A stretch of 64,000 nt of DNA, from the NCBI GenBank assembly GCA_020465985.1, contig JAANYP010000268.1, positions 370,721 through 434,720 of the forward strand, in the 5' to 3' direction. The position numbers were made by a program, and so were the translations under genes. The stretch's first letter is position 1; every line of letters begins with the position of its first letter. The DNA comes from Centrapalus pauciflorus (lineage: Eukaryota > Streptophyta > Magnoliopsida > Asterales > Asteraceae). The notes below the pieces were generated by a model. That model did not search any database. It was given only the letters and a program-made list of their open reading frames with translations, and was not told where the DNA came from. Positions 11,048-28,118 of the stretch are shown here, piece by piece.

Positions 11048-14000
11048 TCAAACTGAGACGGGGGTCAGGCTAAGCGTAGCCTCACAAACATGCTCGATGG
11101 ATGAATCATTATAGAGCTTTAGCCGGTGCCCATTTACCTTAAAGTTTCTCGATGAATGTTCTAATTCGACCGTCCCATATGGGAACACTTGGGAAACAGT
11201 AAATGGTCCCGACAATCGAGACTTAAGCTTACCAGGAAACAGCTTCAAACGTGAATTGTACAATAGCACCTTGTCGCCTATGCTGAATTCCTTGGTAGAT
11301 ATCCTTTCATCATGTCGTCTCTTCATCCTCGCCTTATAGATGGACTCATTCGTGCAAGCGTCCTCCCGCAGTTCATCCAATTCATTGAGCTGCAACTTCC
11401 TTTCATCACCTGCGCTTGACAAATCAAGATTAGACCAACGTAAAGCCCAATATGCCCTATGCTCTAGTTCGACTGGAAGGTGACACACTTTGCCATAAAC
11501 TAGCCTATAAGGTGTAAGTCCGGTAGGCGTTTTGTGTGCAGTCCTAAATGCCCAAAGCGCGTCATCGAGCTTGTCAGCCCATCTACTCCTATGCTCACCT
11601 ATTATTCTCTCTAAGATACGCTTGAGACCACGGTTGGTCACTTCAGCTTGGCCATTGGTTTGTGGATGATATGGAGTTGCTAATCGGTGAGTAACTCCAT
11701 ATTTCTCCAAGGCCTTAAAGAACTGTGAATTGCAGAAATGAGTACCTCTATCACTAATGATAGCCTTAGGAGCACCGAACCTAGCAAATAGCTTTCGCAG
11801 GAAGGAAACGACTACACGTGCGTCATTAGTGGGGAGCGCCTGTGCCTCAACCCACCTCGACACGTAGTCGACAGCAACAAGGATGTACTTACACCCACGA
11901 GAGGACGGGAATGGTCCCATGAAATCAATACCCCACACTTCGAATATCTCACAGATCTGAATGTTAGTGAGGGGCATCTCGTGGCGATTCGATATGTTTC
12001 CACTCCTCTGACAAGCATCACATGCTTTCACATAGTCCCTAGCATCCTGAAAGATCGTGGGCCAATGGAATCCTGCATCAAATACCTTCCGAGCTGTGGT
12101 ATTTGCACCATGGTGTTCTACGGTGGGACCGATGTGGGATGCGTATAAGATCTGCATAGCCTCATCACCATGAACACAACGCCGAATTATCTGATCAGCA
12201 CAAACTCGGAAGAGGTAAGAGTCATCCCAAAAATAATTCTTCACATCATTGAAGAATTTCTTTCGCTGCTGATGAGTTAGTCCTTTGACGAGCACATTAC
12301 CCACCAGATAGTTTGCGTAGTCTGCAAACCAAGGGCATTCGTCAACTGTATGTGCCGAACAAAGGGACTCATCTGGGAAGGACGCCTTAATCGCAGAATC
12401 ATCAAGAGGAAGAAGTGAAGGATTCTCTAAACGGCTTAGGTGATCAGCAACTAAGTTCTCGGCCCCATGTTTGTCTTTGATTTCGATCTCCTGAAGGAGC
12501 AGAATCCATCGAATCAGACGGGGCTTGGCATCCTGCTTCTGAAAAAGATATCTCAAAGTAGAGTGATCGGTGAAAACCACTGTCTTTGATAGGATCAGAT
12601 AAGACCTAAACTTCTCAAATGCATATACTATAGCTAGCAACTCTTTCTCAGTAGTAGTATAATTTCGCTGAGCATCAGTGAGAGTCTTGCTAGCATAGTA
12701 TATAGCATGGAAACGGTTTTCCTTTCTTTGCCTCAACACTGCCCCCACAGCATAATCACTGGCATCACACATCAACTCGAATGGTAACTCCCAGTCGGGA
12801 GCCACCATGATGGGGGTAGAAACAAGCTTTTCCTTCAGAGTATCAAAGGCATGCACACACGAATCATCAAAATCAAATGTGGCATCCTTTTCCAAAAGTC
12901 TTGTCATGGGACGGGCAATTAATGAAAAATCTTTAATAAACCACCGGTAAAAACCGGCATGCCCAAGGAAACTTCTAACCGCTCTAACAGAAGTAGGGTG
13001 AGGCAGCTTAGAAATCGTCTCAATCTTAGCTCTATCGACCTCAATACCCTTAGCAGAGATTTTGTGCCCGAGAACAATTCCTTCTCGCACCATAAAGTGA
13101 CACTTTTCCCAATTGAGGACCAAATTGGCCTCCTCACACCGGGCAAGCATGCTATCCAAATTTGAGAGGCACGTCGAAAAGGAACTACCGAACACAAAAA
13201 AATCATCCATAAACACCTCAACACTCTTCTCCAGCATATCATTAAAGATAGCTACCATACATCTCTGGAACGTCGCAGGCGCATTGCATAAACCGAATGG
13301 CATACACCGGTATGCGAACGTTCCGTAGGGACATGTGAAAGTGGTCTTGTCCTGGTCCTCGGGGCTGATAGGGATCTGAAAGTAACCCGAAAAACCATCA
13401 AGGAAACAATAGAACTCATTCCCTGATAATCTCTCGAGCATCTGATCAATGAAGGGCAATGGAAAATGATCCTTACGGGTGGCATCATTGAGTTTGCGAT
13501 AGTCGATGCAAACTCGCCATCCCATGACCGTCCTTGATGGAATCAATTCATTCTTGTCATTAAGAACGACGGTCATCCCCCCTTTCTTTGGGACCACATG
13601 AATTGGACTAACCCACGGTGAGTCAGAGATTGGATATATCATACCAGCATCAAGAAGCTTCAACACTTCCTTCTTGATGACCTCGTGAATTTTTGGATTG
13701 ACCCTCCTTTGGCGTTGAATCATAGGCTTGAAATCCTCTTCCATCAATATCTTATGAGTGCAATAAGCAGGACTGATACCCTTGATATTAGAGATTTTCC
13801 ACGCGATGGCCTGCTTGTGGGATTTCAAAACCTGGATCAATCTCGCTTTTTCGCCAGGTGAGAGGTCTTTGGCTATAATAACCGGAAGCTGAGATGACCC
13901 CTCCAGAAAAGCATACTCTAAATGCGCTGGTAACTCTTTCAGCTCAAGAGTCGGAGGGTCTTCAATCGAGGATTTGGATTTGATACTTTCCTTCGGATCT

Positions 14001-14785
14001 AACATAACAATCTCCTCATGAGCAGGAGATGACTCTATCATGCACAAAGGAAAGCTATCAATGGAATCAGAGAGACATACAGAATGATCGGAATCAAGAG
14101 ACAAGGGGCACAGAGATATATCATCATCGATAGACTCTCCATTTATAAAAGAAGTGGATCTCTCATACCCAATCAACAGAGACTTAACGAGCGTCTCATC
14201 AACTTCAGAATGCATTTCTCTATCAGAAGAGCTATAGGAGCGAACAAAGCAAATCGACTCCACAGTGTCATCAGCTCTCTGCATAGCTTTGTCAACATCA
14301 AAACTGACATGCTCATCTCCCACCCTAAGGGTCAACTTTCTATCCAATACATCGATCATCGCCCGGGATGTCGCTAAAAATGGACGCCCTAGAATGAGAG
14401 GAACAGAGCTGTCCTCATGCATATCCATGATGACAAAGTTTACGGGAAATACAAACTTATCAACTTTCACCAACATGTTCTCCGCGATGCCCCGAGGAAA
14501 TTTCACTGATCGGTCTGCCAACTGAATACTCATACGAGTGGGCTTTGGCTCTCCGAGACCGAGTCTAGCATATAGAGATGTGGGCATAAGATTGATGCTA
14601 GCTCCTAAATCAGCGAGGGCATTCGCAACATGCAGGTTACCAATATGACATGGTATGGTGAAACTGCCAGGATCATCTAACTGTAGGCATCGCCGGAGGT
14701 GGGACGTGTGCGGTACTTGGGGTACTAGGAATGTGCACCTGGTCCGTGATAGTATCCGGATCGTCCTCATGAACAACAGAATCAA
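11048..14785 (-). pseudogene. Athila 1 pol: protease, RT, RNase H, integrase
   Basis: The 1245-codon frame is uninterrupted, but its first 35 or so residues are a shifted reading of the gag tail; true pol sequence starts near LDDPGSF. The protease site is DLGAS (D59). RT has MPFGLCNAPATFQ and an intact FMDD near residue 527. RNase H has CDASDY near 670 and TDHSTL near 743. Integrase has an HHCC zinc region near 890-925 and the triad D (GIDF), D (SDRG) and E (GQAE) near 957, 1012 and 1048. There is no chromodomain, as expected for Athila. A frameshift near 14683, and apparently a missing stretch that usually lies between gag and protease, break the link to gag. Confidence 0.9.
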
Positions 14786-16432
14786 GAGGGGGAGAAACAG
14801 AATAGGGAGGAAGTGATGGCCCTACAGTCTCCTTACCACTACGCGTGATAATCATCTTCGCTTCAGCCTTCAGATTTGGCACAGTATCACTCGAAAGACC
14901 ACCAGGCTGTCGCTCATTCTGCGCTTTAGCTATCTGTCCAATTTGGACTTCTAAATTCTTTATAGCAGCCTGTTGGTTCCTTGTGATAGTCTTTTGGTTA
15001 GCCATGAACTTCATCATCATATCCTCTAAATTCGACCTCTCTTGTGGCTGATGTGTAGCCTGAGGACGTGGAGGATTCTGATAAGGGCTACCAAACTGGC
15101 CATAGAATTGTTGAGGTCGAGTATGCTGCTGAAAATGACCATGGGATGAAGAAGAAGATTGCCCCTGGTTATACCCCTGATGAGAGGCAAACTGGGGTCT
15201 CTGAATCATATGTGGTCACGGATTCATGAAACCAGGAGGTGGCTGATTCTGGGAATAATTTGGATAGTTCGGGTTCGGGTGAGCATACTTATACATGCCA
15301 CCTCCGATATTGTCAGATGAATAGTAAACCTCCTCCTGATTGGGGTAAGAGTAAGCTGTCTGACACTCATAGCTCGAATGTGGGCCACCACAAGCATCAC
15401 ATGATGGATACACAGCTTGCACGGGAGCTGGCATGGCTTGTGGTTGACTATTCTGCGTGAGCTGCTCAATTTTTGCTGTGAGTGCGGCTATGGCAGCGGC
15501 TTCCTTGGAATCTGAAGCTCCCCATCCGAAGTACTCACTGGGTGTCTGATGCTGACTCATCACCAAGTCATCTAAAATCTCAACCGCCTCCTCAGGTGTC
15601 TTTCTATAGACAGATCCACTACAAGCGGAATCAATCAAAGAATGATACATCGGGTGCACACCTTCATAGAAGACTTTGACTCGATGATTGAGCGTCAGAT
15701 TGTGGTTTGGACACTTCATTATGGATTCTTTGTACCGCTCCCACGCATCACGTAAGGACTCTTCAGGCTTCTGCCTGAATCTCAGGATCTCACTCGTAAG
15801 CTGAGTGGTACGTGAGGGCGGACAAAACTTGGATAGAAACTGTGTCTCCATTTCATCCCAGGTATGAATTGAATTGGACGGAAGAGCATCATACCGTGTG
15901 AGAGCACGTCCAGTAAGCGAGTACGAGAATAACATCAATCGAATGATCTCTTTCGGGACTTGATTCACCTTATACGAACCGCACGTTTTCCTGAATTTCT
16001 TCAGGTGTGCATAAGGATCCTCAGATGCTATCTCACAGTACTGAGTAAAGTGATGAGACTGGACTTTAGCTCAAAATTTATCGCATCAAACCCGGGAATG
16101 ACAATGGAACCTTCCGAGTCGTTGGTGACCGGTCGGTTCAGCTCAAGCATGGTGCGACGGTCGCCCATGATTGGCTCAGAAGAATTATCAGATGAGGAAG
16201 AAGAAGAATCAGATGAAGGAGAAGAAAGCGAAGAAGGAGAGATCGGAGGTAACTCGACAACTAAATCAATAGGACCTCTATCTGCCAGCGGAGGGATAGG
16301 TTGGTCAGTAGATTCAGATGAGCTAGATAGAATCTCAATGAAAGGATGAGAAGGATGGCGGAGACGGTTGTGAAAGGTTCTTTCAGGTTCGTTAAATGGA
16401 CTTACAACATGCGGATTGGAATTCTGAGTCAT
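14673..16432 (-). pseudogene. Athila 1 gag
   Basis: A capsid/nucleocapsid precursor starting at the ATG at 16432. The N-terminus is Ser/Glu-rich; the middle (about 15230-15970) has the Athila gag core with WDEMETQFLSKF and RDAWERYK; a CX2C..H-type cysteine pair (CDACGG) follows. Three lesions are visible: a one-base frame change near 16050, an in-frame TGA at 15216-15218, and the frameshift near 14683 at the junction with pol. The tail is Gln-rich. It lies directly downstream of the PBS. Confidence 0.8.
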
Positions 16433-16573
16433 AAACCATACACAAACACTGAGAGGGTGGATAGAATAGATAAAGGATGAGAAAAAACAAGAAAAGAACT
16501 TCCAATGGATAAAATCCCAAAAGAAGGATCGGCTAATCTACCAGCTAAACCTTTTCACAATATCTCTAGCCGT

Positions 16574-16591
16574 TCCCCGGCAACGACGCCA
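16574..16591 (-). other. Primer binding site, tRNA-Asp type (Athila 1)
   Basis: On the minus strand TGGCGTCGTTGCCGGGGA starts two bases after the LTR end. It matches, with one mismatch, the tRNA-Asp-type PBS (TGGCGCCGTTGCC...) that I know from Athila elements. Confidence 0.75.
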
Positions 16592-16593
16592 TT

Positions 16594-18204
16594 TGATCTC
16601 ATGGGATTTGGCTATTAAAATCAAAGAAAGAAGAAAGCCTAAGTCATACCAGAAACCACTGGCGGTGAACCAGTCGTAGTTAGTATAGCTTGAAGCTGAC
16701 CTCGGGAATTATCGAACTCAGGGAACGGAGAATAAATCCGATATACCGATACTAGGATTATCACTAATATCTAGCCATTGATAAGGGTTGAGGATGATTT
16801 TAACCCTAAACTCTTAAAACTATACTATCTAACAGCTTACTAAAATTATCAACCTTTACGCTGAAAACAGAATAATATCAGATATATATTAAAAGCAACA
16901 CTCACTTGGATACGTCTTTTAGGATTAATGGAGTAAAATGGTGTAACCACAATTAAGATGTTTTTGGTCAAAGAAAATTAAGTTGGAATTAAATCCAACC
17001 GTTTTAAATCTTTTAAGCTTAAGAGTTTGAAACTTTGATGTAAAATCGATTCATGGACATATTTTATTAATTTAAGAAAAACAAGTATGGAGTTCTCCAG
17101 TATTCCCCAATTTCTTAAAATCAACAATAAATGTCTTTTACGATTAATTAAGTCAACTAAATCTAGCTTTTAGAGATTAAAACTGTCTACACGTCAAGCA
17201 CTCGGAAATAACTCTAAATATTCAATTTAGCCGCATAAACATCAATCAAGTCTAAGGAAATCAAAGATTAAATTAATCCTATAATCACAATAAGGCTAAG
17301 AATTAATTTGCATACAATGATTTCACAATTTATTAACTAGTCACTATCTCATAATCACAATAATGCTTGAAATGGCAACCAATTAATAAATCACTTAAAT
17401 TTGATTAAGTTTATAAAAATCAGCCTTTATAATCAATAATCATAATCACAATAATGCTAGAAAATCAACTATAAATTTGATTTTACGCATATTAATCGTA
17501 TGAATCAAGAACACATTAATAAATCAAACATTTTTCAACCAAAACCATCAAATACTTCACTAATCCATGTAAAAACGTAACCAAGCAAGTGCTAAGCTAA
17601 ACTACTCACTAACCATGTTAAAAACAATGAAATAAACCATATCTGTACTAAACATAATCATAACAGAAAGTAAATTCGGAAAGAGTGTACCAAAAACCGG
17701 ATGAAAAACGAGAAACACCCGCAACCGAATGCTTTGATCCACTCTAATAGCCGAATGATTCACTAAACTAACCTAAACTAAGCTGGAAATCAAAAACTAT
17801 CGAACACCTACTAATCACACTCTAATCTATGTGAAAAAGTTCGTTCAAAAATAGCATAAAAAAATAACGAACGACTGCTGTCATTTTATATTTTCTCGGG
17901 ATCGCGGCCGCGCTGAGGCCATCGCGGGCGGGATAAAGAGCATGGGCGCGATCCACCGATCGCAGGTCAGCGCGGTGGCGATGATGTGGTTGCGGCCGCG
18001 ATTAGGTCAGCTCGGTCAAAGTCAGCAGGATTCCAAGGGAGATCGGCTCAGCCCGTAAATTTGACGCTTAAGCTCCATAATCCATTCTTTTCCAATTCAG
18101 GCAACCCTCGAACTGCAAAACACAAAAATAGACAAATCAGAGTCGTATTTAAACAATCCGAGGCAAAATATGACTGAAAAATATGTACAAAATATTTCAT
18201 AACA
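16594..18204 (-). repeat. Athila 1 5' LTR
   Basis: A 1611-bp segment reads TGTTATGAAA... to ...ATGAGATCA on the minus strand and is followed by the PBS. The TATA box and CpG array lie about 310 bp inside. Part of it (16660-16800) resembles the LTR-like repeats at 37.7 and 52.7 kb. The outer end falls within a PIF1 helicase reading frame, which supports the border. The bases just outside are cgggt; the partner TSD is not in the window. Confidence 0.72.
17885..18005 (-). promoter_or_regulatory. Athila 1 LTR promoter: TATA plus CpG-rich array
   Basis: On the minus strand AATATAAAA (17885-17893) is preceded by about 105 bp rich in CG, with GCGGCCGCG at both ends and GCGGGCG-like words between. 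This is the same arrangement as the internal module at 10051-10175. Confidence 0.6.
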
Positions 18205-23335
<5,131 letters not shown>

Positions 23336-23388
23336 GTGAATAACTGGAGCTGCTTATTATGAAGAGGTGGCTAATATGAGAACTTAAG

Positions 23389-23390
<2 letters not shown>

Positions 23391-23472
<82 letters not shown>
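23391..23472. repeat. (TA)n microsatellite
   Basis: About 41 TA units just upstream of the putative RepHel start on the minus strand. Confidence 0.95.
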
Positions 23473-23473
<1 letters not shown>

Positions 23474-23779
23474 TACATGTTAGTTAATTTAAATCCATTA
23501 CGATATGGATCAAAAAAAGATACAAAATATGATGAAGATTAAATTATAAGTAAATGTCATTTGGTATAATTTGTTATGACAAAACTTACTATTTGTAATA
23601 TATGTCATGGAACAATCTCTTGTAACAATCATTAAAATGCAAACCGTGATTGGGTAAAACATGATTAAGGTTTACATTTTGAGCAGATGGTTGCATTGCA
23701 TAGCTTGTTAGATCTATAATATTTGATGAAGAAGTGATATATATGTTTGATACGCATGGAGAATTTGACGTGTATAAAA

Positions 23780-23985
23780 TGCACACTTTTTTTTGGTATA
23801 AGAAGCTCCACGCCAGATGTCACCTTCTTTTTTTGTTGCAGACTTCCCTATAAAGTCGTCATCATCATAATCATCTGCCAACTTACGTTTGAAGTCACAC
23901 CCACTAGACTTGTTATCATCATTTGCTTTCTTCGAAGTGTGGTTGAAGTCGTATTTTCAACACCCGCCCCCATATAACAAAATCT
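23780..23985 (-). pseudogene. Second copy of the RPA-like last exon
   Basis: About 200 bp that closely match the last exon of the RPA-like gene at 32168-32380, including the Asp-run region (DDYDDDDF). This copy has small indels that shift the frame. Without the solo LTR and copia insertions the two copies would be only about 0.9 kb apart, so this is a local duplication or the remains of a second element. Confidence 0.75.
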
Positions 23986-24188
23986 ATATTAAATAATCAA
24001 GAATTAGAGGTTATAACATTTTAATTTATGAATTATTACACGGATAATTTTAATAAACATTTTTTAACTATATAAACTTAAAAAATTAAAAAACTAAAAC
24101 TTAGATGTATTCAAACTTTTTATACTAATAATGGTCACTTTTATTATAATTAATTGTAAGTATAAATTGTTAAAAAGTTAAAGATAGA

Positions 24189-26253
24189 TGTAACATCCCT
24201 ACTTTTTAAGCACATGTAATTTACAATTAAAGACTCAATTGATGTATTATTGGATATTTATCATTTCGATTAAAGCAAATTTCGTTCACAAATTTAAAAT
24301 ATGATAATTAATGAGGAGAAATCCTCATCGTAGTTTTTCGAGCAAGCATAACAATGAGAAACCGACCCGGATATTCAAAAAGGGTGGAAAATAAGAAAAT
24401 ACAAAGCCAAAGGGTGTGAATTGCAATAGTGACAAAATAACAAATAAAAAGGGGTAAAACATACATTTTACAAACTCTCTCTCTCTCTCTCTTCTCTACC
24501 GTCTCTCTCACTCTCTCTCTCTCTCTCTCTCTCTCTAAAAACCCACGGGTTCTTCACATATTGCAAATCAAGAACACTAAAAACACCGAATTGAAGGCAG
24601 AAAAGTTGGATACAAGTTGCAATTACGGGACTATAATCACTGCAACAATTTATTTGAGGTAAATATCCTTAAAACTTAAGAAATTGTGGGTTTTGTGTTC
24701 GGTTTTGTGAAGAACCGAATCACTGATTCTGGTTATGGATCTTATTGCATGTTGTTTATTATTGTAGAAATGTTTAAATCGAGCATTGTTGATGCTATAT
24801 ACAAAATTTCAGCTCTTGATTCGAACTATAAGTAGGATTTTCAGAAATTACTATGTGTTTTTAGTGTGTGTGTTCGTCGAGCATGAACAAACACTCAAAA
24901 AGAAGCTGATTTTGGTATATTAAGTTATGTTTCATGTTAAAAAGTGTTAAAAGTAGCATAATAAGCTTGTATTATCAATTTTCAGCTACTGAATAAGTAC
25001 AAAAAGGATTAAGTGAAATCTGGAAAATATAAGATATGTATAAGTATGAAATTCGGATCTGATGAACACAATTCAGATCATCAGAATTTCGGTTCTGGTC
25101 ATATCTCGGATCCATCCGAGTTCGGTTCATATCCGTGTTTGGGATCAAAGTGAAATTCGGGTGGAAACTTCAAAAATTCACAAGTCATTACATGAATTTC
25201 AGACATAGGATAATCCGAATTTTGGATGGTGTATCATCCGAATTTCGGATGGATGTTCAAAGAAAAATGCTAAGGATGGACTTCGGGCCATCCGGATTTC
25301 GGGTACATCCGAAATTCGGATGTGGTCCGAATTTCGGTTCAAACCAATCAAATGTCTAAAATTAAGTTTTAAGCAGATACTAACACTGATTTACTATTAC
25401 ACTGACCTAACAAGATCATTGTGGTGTTGACTAACACACATTGATTCAGAGCCTATTTACACTGAGTAAAACCACTACGAGTAATAGATTAATATTCATG
25501 TATTTATTGTCTTTGCATTCACTTTTCAATTTTCAATGGCATGTTCATGTTGTTCAATATACATCAATTGGAACTCACATATGATTCATTGTAATGATGC
25601 ACACTCATACTTGACATGTGACAAACATGTAGTCAGCATTCATTTGAAAGTGCATATTATAATTCATGCTTGCACTGCATGATCATTACTTCACAATCTG
25701 ATGCGACCTGGACTGGGGCTGACAACAAGCTACTGTCGAGGACTCATCATCCCAATCACTTTCCTGGTCAGGTTCGGCACATCCCCGATCAACATTTTGA
25801 ACTGCCAAACCCCGTGCTTGCACTACATGGTTTTCACTGTAATGGGGTTTGCACTGCCCGTTTTCACAATAGTTTGTAAAGAAATATTTGTTGAATAATT
25901 AATCTGTTATATCACTAAGCATTAGCTTACCTGTTGACTTTCAATGTTTTCAGGCAAAGGCAAAGGTGTAGTTGGACGTTCCTCTTAGGCATTTCATTTC
26001 ATATCTCGGTGACCTTAGAAGTTATTTGGTACATGGACGATATAGCTTTGGGGCTGGGATTTTATGCTTTCAAAACAATTCATGATGTTGTAATAGTTAG
26101 TCTATATCACTGTAGACATATACATTTTCTTGGTTTAGTGTGGAGCTCCTTAAAACTGCTTTAAGTTTATCAATTTAATTTGCATGTTAATTATTGGGTT
26201 GTATGTTGATCCTGGTGCTATCAATTATATCACTAATCAAGAAGGATGTCTCA
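24189..26253 (+). repeat. Solo LTR of a Tekay-like element
   Basis: A 2065-bp sequence starts TGTAACATCC and ends GGATGTCTCA. It is flanked on both sides by ATAGA (24184-24188 and 26254-26258). It is colinear but diverged relative to the LTR at 40092: a CT tract (24474-24537), an exon-like leader, a palindrome array, the word ttcaggcaaagg matching ttacaggaaaagg, and the tail. No internal domain is present, so it is a solo LTR formed by LTR-LTR recombination. Confidence 0.82.
25030..25345. repeat. Array of CATCCGAAATTCGGATG-type palindromes in the solo LTR
   Basis: Repeated imperfect words around ATCCGAATTTCGGAT occur about ten times within 300 bp, in the same relative place as the CCGAATTCGG array of the 40 kb LTR. 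Confidence 0.7.
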
Positions 26254-26276
26254 ATAGATTATTAATAATTTTTAAC

Positions 26277-27181
26277 TATTGGAGATAAATCCTCTCCTTA
26301 ATTAGCTTTATTTGATTACTCAAAATTAGTTATAATTTACCTTGTATAGCTCGTGTAATTGAGTTGTAAATCTGTTAGGGGTGAGCATGGAGCGGTTTAT
26401 GGCAAAAACCGAAATCCAAACCAAAATATCTATTTTTAAAATTAACAGTCCAAACGGTTTGTTTTTTTTTTTGTTTTTGTTTCGGTTTGGATTTCGTTTT
26501 TTGGATTGTTTCTATGTCTGAAACCTCATTTTTTGATTTGTGAAACTTATTTTTTTATTGACAAAATATGAATTTTTTAACAACGTCCAATACAATAATC
26601 ATTTAATCAAACATCAAAAAGACTTAATATCCCACTAATTCGAGAAATTATTTGACAATAAAAAAGTAAAATACCAAAAAAGTAGAATAATTATTCGCCA
26701 TTACGTGTTCCATTGATCCATTCCATTCTCGATTTCTCCCAAGAGGCAAGAGTCTGATGCGTCGATTGATACTTCCCACTTTCCTGGTTCCCATTCTACC
26801 AGTTAGTCTACCTCAGACATTAAATTCTAACTACCCCAGACATTAAATTCTAAAATTTAAACAACCTAATTTAATAATTAAAGAGGGGTAGGTATTTAAT
26901 AAATCTAAATTTTATAATATAGTATATATAAAATTGGTTCGGTTTGGATTTTTTTCGGTTTTCTAAAAGTTAAAACCTAAACCAAATCGAAACTTTCGGT
27001 TTTTTAAAATCGAGAGTCCAGACCAGTCCAAAATCCAAACGATTTGGTTTTTCGGTTTGGATTTTTTGGTTTTTTCAGTTTCGGTTTGGATTTTGTTTTT
27101 TCTGCACACCCCTAAAATCTGTATTTGTACTCTTCTAAATTATCAATATTATTCAAGGGAAAAGATTATTCAACCCTAATA
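26277..27181 (+). repeat. Copia 5' LTR, split by a hAT-like insertion
   Basis: TATTGG... to ...CCTAATA. Without the 739-bp insertion and its 8-bp duplication it is 158 bp, the same length as the 3' LTR. By eye the two copies differ at 5 of 158 positions. Confidence 0.88.
26376..27114 (+). mobile_element. Non-autonomous hAT-like element
   Basis: 739 bp with terminal inverted repeats TAGGGGTGAGCA and TAGGGGTGTGCA (11 of 12 match), flanked by the 8-bp duplication AAATCTGT (26368-26375 and 27115-27122). The 8-bp TSD and TAGGGGTG end fit the hAT superfamily. Subterminal regions carry many AAACCGAAA/CGGTTTGGATTT words in both orientations, as in transposase-binding clusters. No transposase is encoded. 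The uninterrupted 3' LTR serves as the empty site. Confidence 0.85.
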
Positions 27182-27191
27182 TGGTATCAGC
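27182..27191 (+). other. Copia primer binding site
   Basis: TGGTATCAG starts right after the 5' LTR and matches the initiator tRNA-Met complement for nine bases before diverging. Confidence 0.7.
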
Positions 27192-27268
27192 CTAATCTCG
27201 TTCCTCTCCTTCTTAGGTTCGTTCATCTCCTTTTGCTCCTCTTTCAATTTTTTTCCTTTTCATCTTCA

Positions 27269-28118
27269 ATGGCCTCTTCCACAGATTCTTCTCTTCCAAT
27301 GAATACCCTTATTCATATGCTCCCCATTAAATTAACATCCTCCAACTATCTCCTCTGGCGAAATCAGATTAACCACTTCCTGCTTCCCGCACTTGCAAAA
27401 ACACATCTGGTCAATGACAGAGAAACCGAAAATTTCGACTGTCTCTCTTGGGTTGAAACCGATCAGAATGTGCTCCTTATCATTCAATCTTCTCTGTCCG
27501 AAGAAGCCATGGCAGAAGATTTGTGTCTCTCTTCTTGTCATGGCCGTATGGCAGGCCTTAGAGTCGGCTTATAGCCATGATTCTATGGAGCGCTCTCAGA
27601 ATCTCAAGGACTCTCTACGCCAATTAAAAAAGGGTGATCTCTCTGTCTCTATTTTTTGCTAAACAATTCAAGTCCATCTGTGATCAACTTGCAGCCATCG
27701 GCCAACCGGTTTCCGATACGGACAAGAGCCATTGGTTCTTGTGTGGCTTAGGGGCGACTATTTGAAACTTTTTCTACTGCACACCGAGCTATCCAACCAA
27801 GTCCTCCATTTCGTGATCTTATTGCTAAAGCCGAGGGTCACGAATTTTTTGTTTCATCGCTACATGGATATACTCCTCCTGTTGCTTTTACTGCTCGTCA
27901 TTCTCAGCAGCCTTCTCGTGGAAACGGTAGACCTGGACGGCCAAATTATCAGGGTACTTCTTCCTCTTGGGGTCGTGGTCGATGACCGCCTCATTGCCAG
28001 TTATGTCGGCATGAAGGTCATTATGCAACATCCTGTCCAGAATTGGGAAGTTATGCCCAAAAATCTTCCTACTCGGCTGCAAATTTGGCTCAAGTGTTTA
28101 ATGCCGATTGCAAACTAA
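27269..28118 (+). pseudogene. Copia gag
   Basis: The likely start is the ATG at 27269 (MASSTDSS). The N-terminal gag region with SNYLLWRNQI is readable, then the frame changes near 27500 and again further on. A nucleocapsid zinc knuckle (CX2CX4HX4C, CQLCRHEGHYATSC) is encoded at about 27995-28036. It would package the element RNA. It is broken by at least two frameshifts. Confidence 0.75.

Larger units (their letters stand above)
5946..18204 (-). mobile_element. Athila family 1 Ty3-gypsy retrotransposon
   Basis: Read on the minus strand: 5' LTR (18204-16594), tRNA-Asp-type PBS, gag, pol (protease, RT, RNase H, integrase, no chromodomain), a long non-coding spacer with a second promoter-like module, and an Athila ORF3. 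The order and the protease and RT signatures are those of the Athila lineage. The 3' LTR is not seen; the Tekay LTR abuts the 3' internal region at 5945, so the rest probably lies left of the window. The 5' LTR sits inside a Helitron helicase reading frame. Several frameshifts and stops make it non-functional. Confidence 0.88.

Noticed and set aside
12959..14525. Plus-strand open frames of 60-100 codons
   Set aside because: They are antisense to Athila pol and show no domain or codon pattern of their own.
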